64,000 bases of DNA, from assembly GCA_010015675.1 (NCBI GenBank), contig ML977018.1:328205-392204 (forward strand), in the 5' to 3' direction. The position numbers were made by a program, and so were the translations under genes. This document shows, piece by piece, positions 23,121-34,691 of this stretch (the first letter of the stretch is position 1; every line of letters starts with the position of its first letter). The notes beneath the pieces are model-generated. The model saw only the letters and a program-made list of their open reading frames with translations, did no database searches and was not told where the DNA came from. Source of the stretch: Byssothecium circinans (lineage: Eukaryota > Ascomycota > Dothideomycetes > Pleosporales > Massarinaceae).

Positions 23121-24712
23121 AAAGTATAGGAAAGGTAGAAGGAGGAAGGAGGGAGAAAGGAGATGAGAGGCGAGAGATGACAAGGGAGATAGAGTGACGA
23201 TTGAACGGTTCCAAGACTCAGCGTCGTCGCAGCACCTTCTTGTACCCCACGTCTCCCCCTCCGTCCCTTGCATCTCCGCTCTATGCAGCCCGACCATGGA
23301 TCCATGCTCCATGCAGCGCAGCCACCGCCCCCTGGAAAACGGGCACGAATATTGGCATATTGCTTTTGTCTCCCTCCACCAACATGCACGGCGCGACGCG
23401 ACATACCCAACAAACCGCACTGCTCACCGCCTTGTCTGTCCCCCGGTCCCCCCTCTTCCTTCCCTCCCTTCATCCCCGGATACGCACACATCCCCACCTC
23501 AACCCAAACCCCAACCCCAACCCTCCACCACGCATACAGCAAACACCCCGCCCCGTCCTGCGATCTCCTTCCCCGTCCCCCTCCCGTGCGTGCGTGCGTG
23601 CGTGCGTAACCGACACAACACACCCTCCCCTCCCTGCTATAATCATGCAATTCGGCAATTCCGCAATCCAACAATTCCATCACACACAGATCCCTTCCCT
23701 CTACATAGTCCGCAGGTACCCGAGTGACCAAGCTTTAAGTTTCAAGTTTCACGTCCCACGTTCCACAGTCTGGGAGCGGGGATGCGCTACTGCTATGGCA
23801 GGCAGGCAGGCATGCTTCTGTGTCAAGCTGGGTGTGCGTGCTAGGGATGTATGCGTGATTATGTATCTCCACACCGTCCATTCCACCGTGTGCCAACACT
23901 TCCACACATGCATGCTCGTATACGCACATGCAAGCACCCGAGCAAATCACTGGAAACCCCCCTGTCAAAAGAAGGAACCCCTACGAACCTCAAAAGATCG
24001 TCAAACATACACATACAGGAGCCAGAAGTGGAAGACAACAAATAGCAGCAAACACTCATCACGTTCCATGCCATGCCGCAGCAGACCATCGAAAAAGGTC
24101 GCGCGTAATGCATGACCCCGACTCCGACTCCGTCTCCGCCATGCACGCACGCACGCACGCTACCTCCCGAAACGAGTAAAAAGAAAGATCAAAAACAAGA
24201 CAAAGGAAAGAAAAACTGGTATATTTTGTGCCCAACCGTACCGTAACTGTGCCGAACCGAGCCAAACCAACCCAAACCGTGTGTGCCATGACATTATGTA
24301 CCTACCCGAAAAAAAAAAGAAAAGACAAGAAGCAACCCACCCACGCACGAAGCCAAATTGGAGAAAGAAATGACATGTCAAGGGAAGATGGGGATCGGCA
24401 CTGCAGCACAATTTATTGGAAACAAACAAAAAAACAAGATGAACGCGGTACCGCGGGCCGAACGGGGACATGCATGGAACCGACCGTCAGACATCCTTTA
24501 CGATCGGCGAGGCATCCGCGCGATAGCAACCGCACAGAAGAACCGAAGCACGCACGAACGAAGCCACGGAGACGCCTGACTGATCCGACGACGCTATAGA
24601 CGAGTGTCGATCACGCCTTCGTCTGTGACCGTGGCTCTCTCTCTGAGAAGCATGTGGTTCTGGCAGCGAACTCGGATGCCTGCGCAGCGCGTTAGCCATC
24701 AGAGCCACCACA

Positions 24713-27700
24713 CTAGTCATTCAGGCCAAAGACCCGCCTGAGCCCCTGGAACTTCTTCTTCTTGCCGGCGACAGCCTCCTTGCCATGGTTTGGATTGGAG
24801 GCGGTGGGCGCTCCCGAAGCTTGAGAAGATTGGCGCTTCTTGAGCGTAGGGCGGAAGGACGAGCTGCGCTTCGTGATACCGTCGGCGCTGAAGGGTCGCT
24901 GTTCCGCTACGATTGCTGTCGGTTGGGGAAGAGGCCATGAATCCGAGGTCGAACGCCCCCATTGAGGAGTGTTGCTGCGGCGTTGGAGTTTTGGTGAGCG
25001 AGATGCTGGTTGCCCGGCTTCCATGTCTTTGTCCTCACCGATGGGCGTCAGTGGTCGGTTGACATCGCGATTGCGATGCTCAGGTGGCATGGGAATGTCG
25101 GTAGATGCTCCGTTGCGAGCATCAGCGTTTGGTTCAGTAATGTAAGAGGCAGGTGCCTTCTTCTTTCCCAGCCCGAAGAATCCGCGCTTCGTCTTTGCTT
25201 TCTTGCCCGCTTCCATGGCAGGAAGGGTGGCGGGGGCGTGCTTGCTGTCGCGGAGAGATTCTGAAAGCAAATCTGGCCCTTTTCCGTTCGTGACACCATT
25301 TGTAGGCGCAAGTTTACCCTTCTCAATGTCCTTGGCGGTTGGGGATGCAACTTCAACGTCGCTTTCTTCGTCTTCCAAGTCGGTAGAGTCTCCATCTTCA
25401 TCACCAGCCCTCCTTGGAATGCCCCTGACCGGCTTGAGATCTGGTGGCAGTTCAATATCATCGTCATCCGAGTCAGCAAAACGGCTTTGGAAGCGGCGTG
25501 GGACATCATCGTCCTCGTCGCTCGAATCGGCAAAGCGGCTCTTGAACCTCGATTTAGGAGCTTGCGCAGTTGGGGTCTTGGACTTTTTATTGAAGACGGG
25601 CATCATCTTCTTTTGTGAAGATGTCTGAGTCGGCAGCGGCGGAGCATTGTCCATGCTACTCTTTGGCCTGAACCTTCCTGCGGGTGAGAGCGATCTGATG
25701 CTGAACTTGGACGGTCGCACTCCAGCAGTGGCCGGCGACTCTACAGTGGGGGACGATGGACGCATTGACCTACGCATGGTTGGCGGTGGTGATGTTGTCG
25801 TGGGCGGTGATGTAGGCCGCATGGTTGGCGCAGGCCTCATTGTTGGGGAAGGACCAGATCGCATTGATCCTCGCATGGTATATCTCCCACCTTCTTTTCG
25901 TGCTCTACGCGGTCTCGATCGCTGAAAACTACTTGCTGATGCATCCGAATCGCTGTCGTATGTGGGTGCAGGTGTCATCGACTTTGGTGGGGCTCCTGCT
26001 GAAGCGCTCTGAGGTCGCGGGCGAGATGCCGAACTAGCTGCAGCCGTTGCTGGAATGTGCCTCTTCTGAAGCGTTCCTTTGGGTGGCTTGGTATCCAGTG
26101 GAGGCATGCTGTAGCGCGATGCGGCCAGTCCCGATGTGCTACGATTCGTGCCTGGAGAATCGGATCCGCGCATTGTCCTTTTCATTTGCGTGTCAGTGGA
26201 TGCGCTTCCTGCAACGGGGCCGTCACGCATGCTTTTCCTGAAGTGTGGCTCAGATGCAGGTGCATTGGTCGGTGTCGGACCATCTCGCATCGACTTCCTC
26301 AAGTGCGGCTCCGAAGTGGACGTAGCGTGTGGTGGATTGGTAGGCTTCTTCATGGCCGACTTGCGAGGCTGGGCTGTGGACTGGGCCGTTTTGGATGTTG
26401 GTTTCTTCACCGGCTCGTCGACACTGTCTCCTCGAATATTGCGTTGTTGGCTTTTTACAGCCTTCGAAGGTGATTCTTTCTTACTGGCAGCGACTGGCGT
26501 GCTCACAGGGGCAGCTTGTTGGGCTGGTTGCTGACGCTGCTCTCGCAAATTATTCATCTCGCTCCAGTGTTGCTGTGCTTCGTCCCAACTATCTGAAGAC
26601 TGTGCCTTTGGTCTCGTTTTAGCCTCACCTTGAAAGCCCGGTGCTTGGGCGTCTGGAGAAATCGTCGCATGTTTGGAAGCCATTAATCCAGTAGGCTTGG
26701 CTGCTGGGCTTTCTAGGATGGCATTTATGGATCCGAAAGCTTCCTCCGAGTCAGTCAGTTCCTCATAAGCATCGCTGTAGATGCTGTCGTTGTCGGTCGA
26801 GTCAGTATCCACATCACGAGGTGGCGGCACTTCGAATCGTATGCTTAGACTAGTGGATGCAGGCGTTGTAGCAGGCGCAACACTAGTCTTGTTCTCTTGA
26901 GGTTCAATGTCGGACTCTTCCTCATCATCCCATCCTCCAGGCACAGAACGCCGTCGAACCTTTGGCTCCGGCTTCGACGTGAGTTCTGTTGCTTCCATGG
27001 CGAGCGGCGTTGCTGGCTGGACGGTAATCGCAGGTACCTCGGATGCCGTTGGCTTGGTCTCTACTGGGTCCGTCAAGGTCTTCGGTTCTGGTACGGGCGT
27101 CGATCGAGAAGCTTCGTCAGATCTACAGGACTCTGCGGGTATCTGTGAAACGGGTTCGTACGCATCGCTATCGTCGGAGCTGCTAGACGCATATCCGCTG
27201 CCTTCTACCGTAGTGACTTCAGGAGGTAGTGGCTCTTGTGGTGAAGGCTGGCGGTCCTTGTCCTTTGTTGCAAAATCTTGAGCCAGAATGCCTCCGATGT
27301 TGTGGTCATTAGATGCCTCTGACAGGTCAGATGTAGAAGTGGCAGAAGCCGAAAGCGAGGAAGAGACCGTTTCTGTAACCTTCTCTGGTGCTTCTTCCCC
27401 TCGTGACCGTCGGTCCTTGTCTCGGATACTACCAAAGGATGGAAGAACTGGACGCGGTTTCATATAATCGTCCATATCGTCCTCGCCCGCGGAGCTCCAT
27501 CTCGAAGCATTGAGTCCGGTCGGCACATGAGGTGCTTCGGAATCGGCATAAGCAGAAGTGCCAGCAATGACTGGGGCCTCATCGAAGCTGACTCGCACAT
27601 TTTTCTTCTTCTTCCGGGTGCCTTCGTCTGAGACGGTGTCAGACGTCTCGCTCGCGGCTCCTCGGCTGACCATACGGCCATCGTTGGCAACAGGAGAGTA

Positions 27701-29425
27701 GCTCCGTCGCGAAGGGGAAGGCGAGAGTTTCATTGCAGACTTGCCGGGAGATACCGAGCGAGGCAGAGGCTGGTGTTTGGCGCCCTCCATTTCCACAGCA
27801 ACTGGCGCAAAGTGGGCATTACGAGGCGGGCTGAGTGAAGGATTTCTATCGGCGCGAGAGTTGCTCCTCTCTGGGCTAGGGGAAGGTTTTGCGGTATGTC
27901 TCGTAGGAGGCTTGAGGCGCGGATACGGCCCTTCCAAGTTCGATGCCAGCTTTGGTGATTGCGGGTCTGCAGTGGCTTCAAGATCGTTCGACTCCAGCTT
28001 ACGACTTGTGTTGGCGTCGACGGGTCGGATGTCTGCGCCGGCAAAATCCTCAGAATGCTGCCTTTCCATAACCGTGCCTTTGTGCAATTCCTCTGTCTGA
28101 GGTTCTGGCTCCCTTTCCTCGCTGAAGCTTGGCTGGATTCTCCTGGCAGGCGCCACATGTTCGTGTTGATCGTTCAAGTCATTTCGAGGTTGCTTTTGAG
28201 GGGCGCTAGAAACCCATTGATCCACATGTTGGGGTTGTGTAGGCTGTTGCTGTACTCTCGCTTGCTGCGATGCTTCGTAGTGTCTCTGTCCACTTTCCTG
28301 ATGCAGCTTATGTTGCCCAGAATGTATATCCTCTTCACTCATGGCCTTGTGTAGAGCGATGGCGTCCCCCTTGTGGATGAAGGTTCGCGTCGAAGGATCG
28401 TATACGGCATACGGGGACTTGGGATCCACGGTCCGCGGAGGCCCTTGATGTGCAGGCGGTGCTGCATGCTGTGGTCGCGACTGAACAGCGGTTCCACTCG
28501 GTCTCGCGTGCATGCTTCCTGATGCTAACCGTGAGCCCTCCACTCCGTGCGCTAGCTGAGACCGTTTTGTTGATACAGGCCGATCTGCCGCATTTTGAAC
28601 ATTTTGCTGAATGCCGTGCGTCTCAAATGTGGAAAGACCATCGGCTGTCTTCGGTCGCGGCTTAGCACCCCGAAATGTCTGTTCGGGGTTCACGACCGGG
28701 CCGCCGAACCACCCCTTCTGCTGCCCACGATTCGTCCTCGGAGAAGGCGCCTGCTGCGGGGAGATTGGACGCGAGAAGTTGACGGACGAGCGCACACCTG
28801 CATTTTGTTCGTCTTCCGACACCTTTGACAGATGCGACACCCGTGGCTGTCCTCGGCCGGGGGTTGCTTCGACTCCGCGATCCAGACTCACACCTCGTCC
28901 CCCGCCCCTCCCCGCTGGCGATCCTCCGCGATATGGTGGTTCTAGGCTTGATGCGCGGCGATGTACAACCCCTACACCTGGCACTTCTTTCGGAACAGCG
29001 GGAACCGGGGGTGCATCGGGATCGATGGGGCTGCTTCTGCTCGGCGAAGGGGCGCGGAAAGAACGCTCCGTCATGGAGCCGGAACTCGAGTGTCGGCGCA
29101 GGTTGTTTGGCCGCTGGCTGCCGCTGCCCTGCGAAGAGTGCGAGTTCTTGCGCATCATGCGCTTCGTCACCGTCTCGCCGACGGGCGTCGGGGTTGGGGT
29201 GTGGGTGCGCAAAGCGGCGGCGGCGGCGGCAGAGGAGAGGGCGCCATTGGATTCGCGGTCGCGTATGAAGGCCTTGGTAGCGGCGAGGGAGGCGGACGAG
29301 CTCGGGGGAGCCTTGGAAGCCTGCATCGAGGAATATTAGCATAGCTAGGAGGTTTGGTGTGGGAAATAAAAGAATTAAAGAGAACGCACCGGGTTTGAGG
29401 CAGCGCGACGGCGGTTTCGAAACAT
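24713..29425 (-). CDS. Large disordered eisosome-type protein (Seg1/SegA-like)
   Basis: Two exons (29390-29425 and 24713-29320) encode 1,547 residues. The intron has donor GTGCGT and acceptor ATGCAG. The 12-codon first exon gives MFRNRRRAASNP and joins to ASKAPPSSSASLAATKAF. An MFR-type basic start followed by an Ala/Ser-rich segment with a TKRMMRKNS-like block is what I recall of fungal Seg1/SegA proteins, which sit at the plasma membrane and stabilise eisosomes with Pil1. The long middle is Ser/Pro/Thr-rich, predicted disordered, with many basic-Ser-Pro sites that suit phosphorylation and near-repeats (SRFADSSDEDDD then SRFADSDDDD; RKSMRDGP twice). The C-terminus ends with the basic motif GLRRVFGLND. 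There is no signal peptide or membrane span. The gene is transcribed divergently from the epoxide hydrolase. The family call rests on termini and layout only. Confidence 0.6.
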
Positions 29426-30768
29426 GTTCGGATTGGGTGTCACAAGGAACGCGACTGCATGCTGTGAATGTTGTTCCTGCCGGCGGTGCTGTGGTGCGTT
29501 GGTGGTGGTGGAGGTGGAGGCGGAGAGAAGTCGATCACAGCAGTCGGTGCCGTGATGTCATTTAAGGAGCAAGTGCGGACGGCAGAGGCCGGATGTGGAT
29601 ATGGACGTGGAACAAGAGACACAAGAGAAACAGGATGCCTGCGGCACAGCGACGACGATAGTGTACCACCGGCTCAACCACAGTCACAGCACATCGCGCG
29701 ACAGGAGAAGCCTGGACAAAATATATGGTGACACCTGGGTGGTTTGGTAGTCCGGAGGATCCACAGCCAACTGACACGGAATGCTTGGCAAGCTAGAACC
29801 GCCGCCGCGTCATGGTGAGAGGAACATTATTATTTCACCACGGCATCCAAAACATAAACTACCCTCCGCCCTCCGCGAATCGAACCCACGCGCAAAAAAA
29901 GTGCAAAAAAGCATCTAACCTAGCCAGGTTCTCCCACGATAAGAGCAGTGGCTATCTCTTACCCAGAAGACCGAACGGAAATACGCAAGCGACAGAACCG
30001 AGGCCCTGGTAGGCAGTGCTTTTATGAAAATTGTTCATCGTAATTAAATATATATTGGGTAAAAACGAATATAGGTGTGCGAGACCCGTATGCTGTGCGG
30101 GCGGGGGGGTAGTTGCTCAGGTGAATGCGGATGGTTGCCTGGCAACATGCTAGAATATCCCTATTGCTAGTGTAGTGGATTGAATTCATGCAGATATTCA
30201 GATTCCCATCCTCCGATATCGATAATCCGATTCGCATGTGTCAAACGTGACTGCCCTCCTTGGCCTGGCATTCCCTTTTACTCCGGATGTCCCCAACTTC
30301 AACCCTCACCCCTGTCTTGCCCTCATTCATGCCATCTCGTTCCTCACCCATCTAACGCTGCGCCCCATGGCGTCTTCATGCCTCCGAATTCAACGACGTG
30401 CATGCGCCACCTGCATGTGCACATATGGCACCCACGCCCACACGTGACACCACCCACCTGCCCGGCAAACTCCTAACCGGTATAGGATGTATACAGCGAG
30501 CGCCTTCTCTCCACCCCCACATCAATTGAGCCAATGATTTTGATGAGAAACCGATTTCCGATCCAGTCCAGCGGATGCGACGACCCGCAGCTTGTTGTCG
30601 TTGCGGAGGATATGCTGGATGCTAACTCCGGATACGGCACCCATTAAACATAAGACGACCGGACGCCCTCCTCACGCGTGAGCACCCAACATTCTGCAAC
30701 ACCTTCACCGTTCGAGCAAAAGTAATTCGCCGATTTCTTACCATCCCCTAGAACGAACCTCGTCCGAA
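29426..30768. other. Divergent intergenic region (SegA-like and epoxide hydrolase promoters)
   Basis: About 1.3 kb separates the two start codons. It contains C/T-rich stretches at about 30255-30530 typical of fungal promoters. A B-box-like GGTTCGATTC on the minus strand near 29880 does not form a tRNA. I see no further gene. Confidence 0.4.
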
Positions 30769-31950
30769 ATGTCCACCACAACTCGCTCCCCGGTCCGCGA
30801 CTCCCTCCCACCACTACCGCTGCCATCAGGAGTGACTGAAGACTACGTTTTCTGCCCATCCAGCGGCCTAAACGTCCATTATCTCGAGGCAGGCTACACG
30901 CCAGAACACAACAAGCCCCTCCTTCTGCTCTGCCATGGCTATCCCGAGCTTGCCTTTTCATGGCGGAAGATCATGCCATCCCTTGCGGATAAAGGATACC
31001 ATGTCGTTGCCTTCGACCAACGTGGATATGGGCGGACGACGGGTTGGGACGATTCGACCTTCACCAGGACCGATCTCTCTCAATTCACAATGACAAACCT
31101 TGTGCGAGACGTCGTCATCTTCGTCCATGCGTTGGGATACCGCGAGGTCAAGTGTATAATTGGCCATGACTTTGGCGCCGTAGCCGCGTCCATGTGCGCG
31201 TTGATGCGGCCAGACTTGTTCAAAGGTGTCATCATGATGTCTCATCCCTTCAAGGCCCGTCCAAGCCTACCATTCAACCTCGCCCATGGGGGCATCGACA
31301 ACAGGGAGCTTCCGGTCGATATACAGAAAGAGCTTGCAAGACTTCCAGAGCCTCGCAAACACTACAAGTACTACAATTCGACTGCCGTGGCTGCTCTACA
31401 ATGGAATGTACCACCGCAAGGTATCAAGGCCTTCCTCCGAGGCTACCTCCACGTCAAGTCGGCTGACTGGAGCCAGAACAAGCCGGAGCCCCTCAATGCA
31501 TGGACGGCTAGCGAGCTAGCAAAGATGCCGTTCTACTACATCTTGCCTTTACACAAATCCATGCCGGACGTCATCGCCGAAATGATGGAGACAGAGGATG
31601 AAACTGCGACCAAGAGGTGGATGTCGGATGATGAACTCGACGTATATGTCCAGGAATGGACACGCGTCGGCTTTCAAGGTGGTCTTAATTGGTATCGAAC
31701 AATAACTGACCCGGCGAAGCAGCGCGATCTGGATCTTTTCGCCGGGAAGAAGATTGAATGCCCGTCGATTTTTATCTCTGGCGCCCAAGACTGGGGCAAC
31801 TATCAGGAACCCGGAGCAATCGAAAGTTTGCCACAGACGTGCTCGCAGTTCAAGGGAACTCGATTCATCGAAAATGCGGGTCATTGGCCTCAGCAAGAAC
31901 AGCCACAAAAGGTCGTCGAAGAGGTGGTGTCGTTCTTGGAGAGTCTGTGA
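30769..31950 (+). CDS. Epoxide hydrolase (alpha/beta-hydrolase fold)
   Basis: This intronless ORF of 393 residues starts at ATG 30769 and ends with TGA 31948. It would open epoxides to vicinal diols with water through a covalent ester intermediate. The motifs are in the expected order: the oxyanion-hole motif HGYPE at residues 56-60, FDQRGYGRT at 82-90, the nucleophile elbow GHDFGA at 132-137 with Asp134, the charge-relay Asp341 in ISGAQDWG, and catalytic His372 in NAGHWPQQEQP. The cap domain spans about 160-315 and ends with GGLNWYR, whose Tyr309 fits a ring-opening lid tyrosine. Length fits soluble fungal epoxide hydrolases. No targeting signal is evident, so cytosol is likely. Haloalkane dehalogenase is less likely because HGYPE and the lid tyrosine are epoxide-hydrolase traits. 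Confidence 0.9.
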   Translation: MSTTTRSPVRDSLPPLPLPSGVTEDYVFCPSSGLNVHYLEAGYTPEHNKPLLLLCHGYPELAFSWRKIMPSLADKGYHVVAFDQRGYGRTTGWDDSTFTRTDLSQFTMTNLVRDVVIFVHALGYREVKCIIGHDFGAVAASMCALMRPDLFKGVIMMSHPFKARPSLPFNLAHGGIDNRELPVDIQKELARLPEPRKHYKYYNSTAVAALQWNVPPQGIKAFLRGYLHVKSADWSQNKPEPLNAWTASELAKMPFYYILPLHKSMPDVIAEMMETEDETATKRWMSDDELDVYVQEWTRVGFQGGLNWYRTITDPAKQRDLDLFAGKKIECPSIFISGAQDWGNYQEPGAIESLPQTCSQFKGTRFIENAGHWPQQEQPQKVVEEVVSFLESL

Positions 31951-32431
31951 GCGCTTGCTATACAAAACGATCTGAACAGACCTCGGAGGGATCCTTTGAC
32001 AACTCGAGATAGTCATGTCGCCGCCATCACCCCTGTTCATTCTCGCGCATGTGCTCATCCGAAGAGAGTACAGGTAGGACAGGCTCTCTATAGGAGAGTA
32101 GCTATAACGAGAAAGGCCCTTATAAAAAGTGCTCGGCACGTCTATTATGCCCCATGGAGGCTCTATACAGATAAAGGCCCCGGCCAAATCTATAGGACAA
32201 AAACCAATACCAATCAACCCACCAACCCACCAACCAACCAACCAACCAACAATCCGAGGAGAGACTAGCGTTGAGCTTCAACAGCATCACCGTGGAAAGA
32301 ATTCACTTCTCGCTCTCATTGTGCACTCACAGCCTCGGAGTCATGCGCAGCCTACTTCTCCATCGTCATAGGCCTCCGTTTGCTACCCCAATACCATTCA
32401 TCGCCCAAGACAATCAAATCCGAAATCTAAC
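31951..32431. other. Spacer with CAAC tetranucleotide repeat
   Basis: About 480 bp lies between the epoxide hydrolase stop and the start of the TmpA-like gene, which is transcribed in the same direction. A degenerate (CCAA)n tract is at about 32215-32255. No gene is seen. Confidence 0.5.
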
Positions 32432-34072
32432 ATGGTCGCCACTCACTCCACCGACGCTCTCGATCTGACGAGCATGCAGCACACAATCAACATCTCTGCG
32501 ACCCCGTGCGCATCTACAGATGTGATAGACCCTCCCGATGATGTTTTGGAAAGGCGCGGTCGTGTCAATTCGACCACCTCCTCGGCCGGCCAGTCTGAGA
32601 TTTTGTTCAAACTCCTCGCATACGAGCAGCCAGGTCGAACTGTCGATCACATCGATCCTCCTCTCCCTGCGCACCTTCGGCGCGGTCGTGAAATCACCCA
32701 CGCGTTTTCATCACGCATAGCTAGGGGGTACTCATACCCGGCAGACCCAACTTCTCTCATCAGGGCCAACTCCAACAGCAGGACTGGTCGCCAACCACGA
32801 ACTTGGATAACAACGTTCGGTTGCCTCATTGCAACCGTCTTTCTAGCCAACGTTACCGCTTTGGCCACATTCACCGGCCAACGACGGCTTGCAGTAGAGA
32901 TTGCACTCAATGCCGTTTCGGGAAACATCTTTTTAACCGTCCTCATTCGCCATGAGACCTTTCTGAACTTGTTATACCGAATCACCACGTCCTTACCCCC
33001 GACCGCACCCTTATTTCTCCGTCGACGTCTTGCGAATTTTCACCATGTCGGTGGTGTTCATGTTGGATGTGCCCTCTCCTCCCTCTCCTGGTACATCGCC
33101 TACGTCTACCTGTGCGTCTACGACTTTGCGCAGCGACGGGAACGAAAGGAACAGATAGGCGCTCTCATCTCCATCAATCTGATCACATGCCTCCTCTTCA
33201 TCATCCTCCTCTTAGCCGTCTGTCTCACGGCTCTCCCCGGCCCCCGAGAAAAGCACCACAACAACTTCGAGCGCGTCCACCGATTCGGAGGCTGGGCCGC
33301 CATGGCCATCTTCTGGGTGCACGCAGGCATCACTTCCCTCCTCAGCCCCCCCAGCACGCCACTCTACACACACCCAAGTCTATGGCTCCTTGCAGCGACC
33401 ACGATCCTCCTCATCTTCCCCTGGCTGCACATCCGCCGTGTGAACGTATCCACCACCCGTCTATCCACCAACGCCCTCATACTAACATTCCCCCACCCCA
33501 CCATGCCCCCCACCTCCACAATGCGCTTCTCCACCTCCCCCCTCACAGAATGGCACGCCTTCGCCCCGCTCCCCAACTTCCCCCGCGCGGGCGAATCCTC
33601 CATCGTCGTCGCCGCAGCCGGCGACTGGACCAGCGCCACCATCGCCACCCCCCCGCCGCGCATCTGGCTCCGCAACCTCCCCACCCGCAACTTCCTCGCC
33701 GCAGCCCGCATGTTCCGCACCCTCGTCCTCGTGGCAACGGGCTCGGGCATCGGACCCGTGCTGTCGTACCTCGCGGCCCTCACGCCGGAGGCGCGCGCTA
33801 CACAGCGCATCCGCGTGCTGTGGGTCGGGCGGGATCCGTTCGCCGGGGAGTGGGGGTTCGCTCGTCACGTTATCGAGAGGGTGGATCCGAGGCCCGAGAT
33901 CGTCGACTCGAGGCCTGCGAGGCCGGATGTTGTGGCGCGGACTGGGGTGGTGGTGGAGAGGGAGGGTGCCGAGGCGGTGTTTGTGGTATCGAATCGCGGG
34001 TTGACGGGGGAGGTTTTGTGGGCGGCGAGGGGGTGGGGGTGTGTGGCTTTTGGGGCGAGCTTTGACTCGTAG
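32432..34072 (+). CDS. tmpA: TmpA-like integral membrane oxidoreductase (ferric-reductase-type)
   Basis: A single-exon ORF of 546 residues starts at ATG 32432 and ends with TAG 34070. After a hydrophilic N-terminus (1-120) come hydrophobic spans at about 126-146, 155-171, 208-230, 243-266, 288-304 and 316-331. His-containing motifs lie between and in them (NFHHVGGVHVG at 202-212, FERVHRFGGW at 279-288, FWVHAG at 294-299), as in haem-binding ferric-reductase-like proteins. The C-terminal half resembles a flavin/NAD(P)H-binding reductase unit: PLTEWHAFAPLPNF, AGDWTSATIATPPPRIWLR, then TLVLVATGSGIGPVLSYL. The overall pattern matches Aspergillus nidulans TmpA, a plasma-membrane oxidoreductase implicated in signalling for asexual sporulation. 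The same fold occurs as the membrane part of some NRPS-like proteins, but no adenylation domain adjoins here. Direct assignment of function remains inference. Confidence 0.8.
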   Translation: MVATHSTDALDLTSMQHTINISATPCASTDVIDPPDDVLERRGRVNSTTSSAGQSEILFKLLAYEQPGRTVDHIDPPLPAHLRRGREITHAFSSRIARGYSYPADPTSLIRANSNSRTGRQPRTWITTFGCLIATVFLANVTALATFTGQRRLAVEIALNAVSGNIFLTVLIRHETFLNLLYRITTSLPPTAPLFLRRRLANFHHVGGVHVGCALSSLSWYIAYVYLCVYDFAQRRERKEQIGALISINLITCLLFIILLLAVCLTALPGPREKHHNNFERVHRFGGWAAMAIFWVHAGITSLLSPPSTPLYTHPSLWLLAATTILLIFPWLHIRRVNVSTTRLSTNALILTFPHPTMPPTSTMRFSTSPLTEWHAFAPLPNFPRAGESSIVVAAAGDWTSATIATPPPRIWLRNLPTRNFLAAARMFRTLVLVATGSGIGPVLSYLAALTPEARATQRIRVLWVGRDPFAGEWGFARHVIERVDPRPEIVDSRPARPDVVARTGVVVEREGAEAVFVVSNRGLTGEVLWAARGWGCVAFGASFDS

Positions 34073-34146
34073 GGGGAGGGGGTGGATAGATGGTGATACT
34101 GTTGTTTTTCGCATTGCTCTTGGATGGTGAATAGTGTGGGGGAGAA

Positions 34147-34172
34147 GGGGGGGGGGGGGGGGGGGGGGGGGG
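34147..34172. repeat. 26-base poly-G tract
   Basis: An uninterrupted run of 26 G lies about 75 bp past the TmpA-like stop codon. Exact length is uncertain in any assembly. It could form G-quadruplex structure in the 3' region of the transcript. Confidence 0.9.
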
Positions 34173-34650
34173 AGTGTGAGGATTAGATCAGATGACGGAC
34201 TCGCTGTGCAGTTGGTTAGATGTGTTGGGGATTTAGAATCCAGAATCTGGGGGTTCTGGTTTATGTGTGACGCATATATACATACACACATATATACATA
34301 CATACATGTCCTAGAATCAAAATATCATCAGCGATGAAGTTCCAGACGCCACTTTACTTTACCTTTACTTCACTTTCCCAGTTCGCCAAGCTAGTCTAAT
34401 AGCTTCCTTCCATGGCCAGCCAGTATCAGTATCAGTATTCAAATAGACATATACCTAGTTACCTACCTCTTGCGCAACTTTATCGGGGAAGGGAAATAAT
34501 AAACCTAATCCAACCTAACGGAACCTAAGCTAACGGAACTTAATAATTTCCTTAACCAGTCAGTTTACAACTCTTATTTTTGCTTTCTCTTGCAAATCTC
34601 GTGCATGTACTGTATGATAGACAATGGATAATAGAACGATGGACGATATA

Positions 34651-34691
34651 GGATACAGGATACAGGATACAGGATACAGGATACAGGATAC
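34651..34691. repeat. 7-bp GGATACA microsatellite
   Basis: About six copies of GGATACA run head to tail and end in GGATACATGATATAC. It lies in the repeat-rich 3' region between the TmpA-like gene and btgC. Confidence 0.85.

Larger units (their letters stand above)
14579..24712. other. 10-kb gene-poor region with dispersed TATA octamers
   Basis: I find no gene here with convincing homology, codon continuity or splice structure. Many frames of 60-220 codons exist on both strands but overlap one another and share no recognisable motifs. The region carries at least 15 separated TATATATA octamers, a 3-4 copy tandem repeat at 19.2-19.9 kb, and short simple repeats near its right end (CGTG repeats at 23586-23607, CCCCAA repeats at 23503-23522). 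The last kilobase is probably 3' flank of the SegA-like gene. Confidence 0.45.

Noticed and set aside
23500..23525. Interstitial telomere repeat (CCCCAA units).
   Set aside because: The unit is CCCCAA/CCCAAA, not the fungal CCCTAA, and only about three copies are present within C-rich sequence.
23194..24115. Long overlapping ORFs on both strands (up to 304 codons).
   Set aside because: They overlap in several frames, consist of low-complexity Pro/His/Ser/Thr sequence and C-rich repeats, and lack homology or splice signals.
28611..29342. ORFs of 226-242 codons on both strands overlapping the SegA-like gene.
   Set aside because: They are shadows of the GC-rich, low-complexity coding sequence of the SegA-like gene.
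29840..29960. Possible tRNA on the minus strand: GGGTTCGATTC B-box-like sequence with a TGGCTAGG A-box-like sequence upstream.
   Set aside because: The T-stem does not pair at two of five positions, no acceptor stem forms, and runs of T between the boxes would stop RNA polymerase III.
33067..34303. Long alternative-frame ORFs over the TmpA-like gene (332 codons plus strand, 273 minus strand).
   Set aside because: They are rich in His/Pro/Arg as expected from out-of-frame reading of C-rich codons. The 546-codon frame has clear membrane spans and motifs.
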